A stretch of DNA of 64,000 nt from Megaustenia siamemsis (taxonomy: Eukaryota > Mollusca > Gastropoda > Stylommatophora > Ariophantidae). This document shows, piece by piece, positions 42,401 to 51,400 of the stretch. The notes under the pieces are model-generated. The model did no database searches. It was given only the letters and a program-made list of their open reading frames with translations, and was not told where the DNA came from. Position numbers and translations under genes: made by a program. Where the stretch lies: contig JAVIAB010000046.1 of the NCBI GenBank assembly GCA_032433765.1, forward strand, positions 64,218,175 through 64,282,174. The letters run 5' to 3'. Numbering within the stretch: the first letter of the stretch is position 1; every line of letters begins with the position of its first letter.

Positions 42401-45400
42401 GTAATATCGAAGATTTGAATGCAGTTGTGGGAATTAGGGATGTGGTAATTAGAGATTCGGAAGAAAGTGGAGGTGGAGTAATTCGAGGGGACAAAATTGA
42501 AGATATTGAAAGGAATGCACGTAAGGGAGATGTAGTTGAGAAAAATGAGAATCTAGTAAGGAATGGAGATGAGAGAAACAGAGATTCCAAAATGAATGGA
42601 GATGAGAGAAATAGAGATTTCGAAAGAAATGAAAATGAGGGAAATAGAGATTTCGAAAGAAATGAAAATGAGGTAAATAGAGATTTCAATAGAAATGAAA
42701 ATGAGGGAAATAGAGATTTCGAAAGAAATGAAAATGAGGGAAATAGAGATTTCGAAAGAAATGAAGATGGGGGAATTAGAATCTCGGAAGGCAATAGCGA
42801 TGGAACTTTCAGCGATGGGACTTTTAGCGATGGAACTTTTAGCGATGGGAAAGTTGGAGATTATGAAATGACGAAATATACGGAAATCAAAGGCATGAAA
42901 ATGAGAGATTTGGAAATAAATAGAAATAGTGAAGACAGAGGGAAATTTAGAGGATTAGAAAAGGATGAATTTGTTGGAATTAGAGATGGTTCTGAAAATA
43001 GTGGAGATGATGGAATTAGAGGTGGGAACCTTCGAGGTTCTAAACATAATGGAGATGATGGAATTAGAGGTGGGAACCTTCGAGGTTCTGAAAATAGTGG
43101 AGATGATGGAATTAGAGGTGGGAACCTTCGAGGTTCTGAACATAATGGAGATGATGGAATTAGAGGTGGGAACCTTCGAGGTTCTGAAAATAGTGGAGAT
43201 GATGGAATTAGAGGTGGGAACCTTCGAGGTTCTAAACATAATGGAGATGATGGAATTAGAGGTGGGAACCTTCAAGGTTCTGAAAATAGTGGAGATGATG
43301 GAATTAGAGGTGGGAACCTTCAAGGTTCTGAAAATAGTGGAGATGATGGAATTAGAGGTGGGAACCTTCGAGGTTCTGAAAATAGTGGAGATGATGGAAT
43401 TAGAGGTGGGAACCTTCGAGGTTCTGAAAATAGTAGAGATGATGGAATTAGAGGTGGGAACCTTCGAGGTTCTGAAAATAGTAGAGATGATGGAATTAGA
43501 GGTGGGAACCTTCGAGGTTCTGAAAATAGTGGAGATGATGGAATTAGAGGTGGGAACCTTCGAGGTTCTAAACATAATGGAGATGATGGAATTAAAGGTG
43601 GGAACCTTCGAGGTTCTGAAAATAGTGGAGATGATGGAATTAGAGGTGGGAACCTTCGAGGTTCTGAACATAATGGAGATGATGGAATTAGAGGTGGGAA
43701 CCTTCGAGGTTCTGAAAATATTGGAGATGATGGAATTAGAGGTGGGAACCTTCGAGGTTCTGAAAATAGTGGAGATGATGGAATTAGAGGTGGGAACCTT
43801 CGAGGTTCTAAACATAATGGAGATGATGGAATTAGAGGTGGGAACCTTCAAGGTTCTGAAAATAGTGGAGATGATGGAATTAGAGGTGGGAACCTTCAAG
43901 GTTCTGAAAATAGTGGAGATGATGGAATTAGAGGTGGGAACCTTCGAGGTTCTGAAAATAGTGGAGATGATGGAATTAGAGGTGGGAACCTTCGAGGTTC
44001 TGAAAATAGTAGAGATGATGGAATTAGAGGTGGGAACCTTCGAGGTTCTGAAAATAGTAGAGATGATGGAATTAGAGGTGGGAACCTTCGAGGTTCTGAA
44101 AATAGTGGAGATGATGGAATTAGAGGTGGGAACCTTCGAGGTTCTGAAAATAGTGGAGATGATGGAATTAGAGGTGGGAACCTTCGAGGTTCTGAAAATA
44201 GTGGAGATGATGGAATTAGAGGTGGGAACCTTCGAGGTTCTAAACATAATGGAGATGATGGAATTAAAGGTGGGAACCTTCGAGGTTCTGAAAATAGTGG
44301 AGATGATGGAATTAGAGGTGGGAACCTTCGAGGTTCTGAACATAATGGAGATGATGGAATTAGAGGTGGGAACCTTCGAGGTTCTGAAAATAGTGGAGAT
44401 GATGGAATTAGAGGTGGGAACCTTCAAGGTTCTGAAAATAGTGGAGATGATGGAATTAGAGGTTGGAACCTTCGAGGTTCTAAACATAATGGAGATGATG
44501 GAATTAGAGGTGGGAACCTTGAAGGTTCTGAAAATAGTGGAGATGATGGAATTAGAGGTGGGAACCTTCGAGGTTCTGAAAATAGTAGAGATGATGGAAT
44601 TAGAGGTGGGAACCTTCGAGGTTCTGAAAATAGTGGAGATGATGGAATTAGAGGTGGGAACCTTCGAGGTTCTGAAAATAGTGGAGATGATGGAATTAGA
44701 GGTGGGAACCTTCGAGGTTCTGAAAATAGTGGAGATGATGGAATTAGAGGTGGGAACCTTCGAGGTTCTAAACATAATGGAGATGATGGAATTAGAGGTG
44801 GGAACCTTCGAGGTTCTAAACATAAGGGAGGTGATGGAATTAGATTCGAGAAAATTGGCAATTTGCAAAGAAATAGCGATCAAGGAATTGGGAACAATAA
44901 TAGCGGTCTAGCCAGAAATGTTGAAAGTGGTTTTGCTCCAACAGGGCACCTAAAGGTTCAAGATGTGCAGACGTCGCGGGCAGAGAGCAACCTCGTCGGG
45001 GCAGATATGGGCGGGCTGTCCGAGCATTCTCCACAGGCAGTAGATGCCCCTTCAAGAGAAACCGAGGCATCTTTAACACCGGATGTAGCAGCGAGGAACT
45101 TGCAGGCGCCAGGCGGGGCACGTGGGCGTCACGTTAGCGTGAACAATGTGACAACTGTCAACCGGAAGAAGAATTTCATGAAATGGTGGGACAAGATTCC
45201 CCAAACCGGATATACCCACTCAGACTCGTTAAGGTCATCGGTTCGCATCAAGTCTGGAAGAGACGCCAACCAGCTCATAAATAGTTCCGAAGACGTCTCT
45301 CGCAGTAAGGAGGGGAGCCACTCAGGCACAGTGCGCAGACACAGCATAGTGGTTGGCGATAAGGGAGAAAACCTAACCTCCGAAGATGACATAAACTCTG

Positions 45401-48400
45401 TTCCTGGAAGTTTGGACCGGTTCTCAGAAAAAGGAAAGAACATTTTCCAGGAAAACAAAATGATTTCTGAGAAAGATGACGTCAGGCAACGCTTTGGTCA
45501 GTCTTACAGAACACACGATGTGGAGTCTGAGATGATAGAACAAGGATGGGGGCTGAGGCTCGGCGACAATAGACATGATCCTCATAGAGATCTAGACAGA
45601 CAGGCAGACACTAAGTCTTGGTATGATCTCGAGAGAGAGCCAGACAGACAAGGCGCTACCCTCGCCAGCCACAAGGCTGGCGATCTGTCTGATAAAACAG
45701 AGCTTATGGCGAGGTCTCAGCGAGGGCTCTTTAGGGCTGGATCCTCGGAGCCTTTTCTTGCCAGCCTGGGGAGCCTCTACAGCCTGGACGGAGGTTCAAA
45801 TGACGTCAGCCGCGTTGATGGTGGCCTGGTGCTGGACTCACTAGAGATCCTTGCTGGGTCTAGCCAAGATGGCCGACCGGATCAACGGGTGACGTCATCC
45901 ATCATCGTCACAGACACGTGGTACCATAGAAACGACACACACTTCAACCAGCATCCAAGGAGTGGCCACGAACATGTCATGGACGCGATGCCGATGTCTC
46001 AAAATGTTTCAGAGCTGTCTCGTCAAAGACAGACTATCCGACAATATAACAGCAGTGACAGCACAGAAGACGGAACGTTTTCTTCCAGAGACTTTGAGCA
46101 ATTTCCGGTACCCAAGGTCAAGGAAAGGGACTCTACTATGAAGGAGGGCATGGTTCAAACGTCAACACTAAGTGGTGTGCAGGACGGTTTTAACCAAATT
46201 ATTGGAGGGCAGAAAGCGCTGCTCTCAGTGGAGTCGGTAGCAGGTCTGGCCATCACGAGAAAGCATCGGGAACAGCCTGTGCTGGATAAACAACCAGCCA
46301 CCCCTTATGTTAGTCGACCAGCCACAGACGACCATCTCGTACACACACTCGAACACCGCAACGAGACAGCCCTCGTTGACGAGTCGGCCCGTTCAGACAC
46401 GACAGCGCCACCTGTTAGAGAGCTCTTGTTGGTGAGGGCGACGTCTCGTTACGGTTTATTCGTGGCAGGAAATGCTACCACTAGCAGTTACCTTTTACAG
46501 GAGAGGGAGAAAGCTACCACCAGCAGTTACCTTTTACAGGAGAGGGAGAAAGCTACCACCAGCAGTTACCTTTTACAAGAGGGGAAGAAAGCTACCACCA
46601 GCAGTTACCTTTTACAGGAGGGGGAGAAAGCTACCACCAGCAGTTACCTTTTACAGGAGGGGGAGAAAGCTACCACTAGCAGTTATCTTTTACAGGAGGG
46701 GGAGAAAGCTAAAACTAGCAATTACCATTTACAAGATAGAGAAAAGGCGACAACTAGCAGTTACCATTTACAAGATAGAGAAAAGGCGACAACTAGCAGT
46801 TACCTTTTACAAGATAGAGAAAAGGCGACAACTAGCAGTTACCATTTACAAGATAGAGAAAAGGCGAAAACTAGCAGTTACCTTTTACAAGATAGAGAAA
46901 AGGCGACAACTAGCAGTTACCTTTTACAAGATAGAGAAAAGGCGACAACTAGCAGTTACCTTTTACAAGATAGAGAAAAGGCGACTACTAGCAGTTACCA
47001 TTTACAAGATAGAGAAAAGGCGACAACTAGCAGTTACCATTTACAAGATAGAGAGAAGGCGACAACCAGCAGTTACCATTTACGAGAGGAAGAAAGTGGT
47101 GGTGCAACTACTGAACTTTCGCAGACGAATGAACGCGGTACCAACACGAGTGGAAGTCCACAGGCTGGAGGACACAGCGAGGGAATAACTCGCACTCCTC
47201 TGACACGTCAGCAAACATCTTCCTTTGTCATTGACCCTCTAACTATCAAGCCGCAGCTGCGTCACTTTCGGCCGCTCAATTTCACAAACTCAACCGCTTG
47301 GCACCAGATTCTCTCCACAATTGATGGGTCAACATTTTATGAAGAACAGCAAAGCCTGACTGGTGTCAATGACAGCAGGCAGCGTCTAGGTCAGTCAGGA
47401 ATGCATAGACCGCAACTAGACATGACGGACATGGACGTCAGTAATCACAGACCACGCTCACATAACGTTGACCTGGGAAATCTGGAAAATAAACAGAGTT
47501 TACATCTGCAAAACATAGACATCAGTGAACATAGACAGCGATTAGACAAGCCTGACATGGACAACAGAGAACATAGACAGCGATTAGACAAGCCTGACAT
47601 GGACAACAGAGAACATAGACAGCGTGTAGACAAGCCTGATATGGACAACAGAGAACATAGACAGCGTGCAGACAAGCCTGATATGGACAACAGAGAACAT
47701 AGACAGCGTGTAGACATCTCTGTCATGGACAACAGAGAACATAGACAGCGTGTAGACAAGCATGACATGGACAACAGAGAACATAGACAGCGTGCAGACA
47801 AGCCTGATATGGACAACAGAGAACATAGACAGCGTGTAGACATGCCTGACATGGACAACAGAGAACATAGACAGCGTGTAGACAAGCATGACATGGACAA
47901 CAGAGAACATAGACAGCGTGTAGACAAGCCTGATATGGACAACAGAGAACATAGACAGCGTGTAGACAAGCCTGATATGGACAACAGAGAACATAGACAG
48001 CGTGTAGACAAGCCTGATATGGACAACAGAGAACATAGACAGCGTGTAGACAAGCCTGATATGGACAACAGAGAACATAGACAGCGTGTAGACAAGCCTG
48101 ATATGGACAACAGAGAACATAGACAGCGTGTAGACAAGCCTGATATGGACAACAGAGAACATAGACAGCGTGTAGACAAGCCTGATATGGACAACAGAGA
48201 ACATAGACAGCGTGTAGACATGCCTGATATGGACAACAGAGAACATAGACAGCGTGTAGACAAGTCTAACATGGTCAATAGTGATAATAGAAAACGTGTA
48301 GACAAGTTGGACATGAACAGTAGAGAACAAATCGGAGTAGACAAACCTGACATGGACAAAAATGATTATAGACAGCGTGTTGACAAACCTGACATGGACA

Positions 48401-51400
48401 AAAATGATTATAGACAATATGTAGACAAACCTGACATGGACAAAAATGATTATAGACAATATGTGGACAAAAGTGATCATAGACAGCGTGTTGACAAACC
48501 TGACATGGACAATAGTGATCATAGACAGCGTGTTGACAAACCTGACATGGACAATAGAGATCTTAGACAACGTGTAGGCAAACCAGACATGGACAAAAGT
48601 GATCATAGACAGCGTGTTGACAAACCTGACATGGACAATAGTGATCATAGACAACGTGTAGACAAACCAGACATGGACAAAAGTGACAATTGGAAACTTG
48701 TAGACAAACCTGACATGGACAATAGTATTCATAGACAACGTGTAAAAAAGCCTGACATTGACAATAAAGACAAGTCTGACATGGACAGTAGTGACCATAG
48801 ACAGCGTGTAGAAAAGCCTGACATGGACAATAGTGACCATAGACAACGTGTAGACAAACCTGGCATGGACAAAAGTGACAATAGGCAACATGAAGAAAAA
48901 CCTGACATGGACAATAGTAATAATAGACTACGTGTTGACAAGCCTGACATGGACAATAGTGACCATAGACTACGTGTTGACAAGCCTGACATGGACAATA
49001 GTGACCATAGACTACGTGTTGACAAGCCTGACATGGACAATAGTGACCATAGACAGCGTGAAGACAAGCCTGATATGGACAACATAGAACATAGACAGCG
49101 ATTAGACAAGCCTGACATGGACAACAGAGAACATAGACAGCGTGTAGACAAGCATGACATGGACAACAGACAACATAGACAGCGATTAGACAAGCCTGAC
49201 ATGATCAATAGTGATCATAGACAACGTGTAGCCAAACCTGACGTGGACAATAGTGACCATAGACAACGTGTAGACAAACCTGACGTGGACAATAGTGACC
49301 ATAGACAACGTGTAGCCAAACATGACGTGGACAATAGTGACCATAGACAACGTGTAGACAAACCTGACGTGGACAATAGTGACCATAAACAGCGTGTAGA
49401 CAACCCTGACATGGACAATAGCGACCATAGACAGCATGTAGACAAACCTGACACGGACAATATTGACCATAGACAGCGTGTAGATAAACCTGACACGGAC
49501 AATATTGGCCATAGACAGCGTGTAGACAAACCTGACACGGACAATATTGACCATAGACAGCGTGTAGACAAGCCTGACATTGAGAACAGAGAACATAGAC
49601 AACGTGTAGACCAGCCTGACATGGACAACAGAGAACATAGACAACGTGTAGACAAAGCTGATATGAACAATAAAAAAAAGCCTGACATGGACAATAGAGA
49701 ACATAGACAGCGTGTAGACCAGCCTGACATGGACAACAGAGAAAATAGACAGGGTGTAGACAAGCCTGACATGATCAATAGTGATCATAAACAGCGTGTA
49801 GACCAGCCTGAAATGGACAACAGAGAACATAGACAGCGTGTAGACAAGCCTGACATGGACAACAGAGAACATAGACAGCGTATAGATAAGCCTGACATGG
49901 ACAACAGAGAACATAGACAGCGTGTAGACCAGCCTGACATGGACAACAGAGAACATAGACAGCGATTAGACAAGCTTGACATAGACAACAAAGAACATAG
50001 ACAGCGATTAGACAAGCCTGACATAGACAACAAAGAACATAGACAGCGATTAGACAAGCCTGACATAGACAACAAAGAACATAGACAGCGATTAGACAAG
50101 CCTGACATGGTCAATAGTGACCATAAACAACGTGTAGACAAGCCTGACATGGACAACAGAGAACATAGACAGCGTGTAGAGAAACCTGATATGGACAACA
50201 GAGAACATAGACAGCGTGTAGAGAAACCTGACATGGACAATAAAAACAAGCCTGACTTGGACAATAGCGACCATAGACAGCGTGTAGACCAGCCTGACAT
50301 GGACAACAGAGAACATAGACAACGTGTAGACAAAGCTGATATGAACAATAAAAACAAGCCTGACTTGGACAATAGCGACCATAGACAGCGTGTAGACAAG
50401 CCTGACATGGACAACAAAGAACATAGACAGCGATTAGACAAGCTTGACATAGACAACAAAGAACATAGACAGCGATTAGACAAGCCTGACATAGACAACA
50501 AAGAACATAGACAGCGATTAGACAAGCCTGACATAGACAACAAAGAACATAGACAGCGATTAGACAAGCCTGACATGGTCAATAGTGACCATAAACAACG
50601 TGTAGACAAGCCTGACATGGACAACAGAGAACATAGACAGCGTGTAGAGAAACCTGATATGGACAACAGAGAACATAGACAGCGTGTAGAGAAACCTGAC
50701 ATGGACAATAAAAACAAGCCTGACTTGGACAATAGCGACCATAGACAGCGTGTAGACAAGCCTGACATGGACAATAGTGATCATAGACAACGTATAGACA
50801 AGTCTAACATAGACAATAGTGATCATAGACAACGTGTAGACAAGTCTGACATAGTCAATAGTGACCATCGACAGCGTGTAGACAAGTCTGACATGGACAA
50901 TCGTGATCATAGACAGCGTGTAGACAAGTCTGACATGGACAATCGTGATCATAGACAGCGTGTAGACAAGTCTGACATAGTCAATAGTGACCATAGACAG
51001 CGTGTAGACAAGTCTGACATGGACAATGTTGATCATGGAAAACGTACAGATAAGAATATGGTAAATATTGACACATTTTCGGCAGGTCAAATGATGAAAC
51101 GGAAAAACTACGTGCAGACAGACAAAGAGAAGGCAGAACAACTGAATAGACCCACAAACAGACCAGAGACAGGTAATCCTATGACAATTATGGCAGCCAA
51201 CTACGGATCATACAGTTTAGGAACAGATATGGCAATGTTTTCCGTAGATAAAGAGAAGGAAAACGCGACAATGTTGATGGCAGACATAGATTATGAGTCA
51301 CAGACGCCAAGAAACATTCAAATAACAAACATAGAGAAACATGGAACAACAACGTCGGCAAACACGATCTATAGAACATACACGCTGAGAGTTTGGACAG

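Noticed and set aside
42955..44911. Minus-strand frame of 642 codons and a second forward frame of 648 codons over the 48-bp array
   Set aside because: A 48-bp period keeps any stop-free frame open. Both end at the array borders, while the gene frame continues through unique sequence on both sides.
46472..47188. Forward frame of 238 codons over the 39-bp array
   Set aside because: An alternative frame of the same period-39 array, confined to it.
47445..50774. Several minus-strand frames (L-S-T-R-C-L-C-S-L type) over the 42-bp array
   Set aside because: Shadows of the period-42 coding array; the frames break wherever the array pattern changes.
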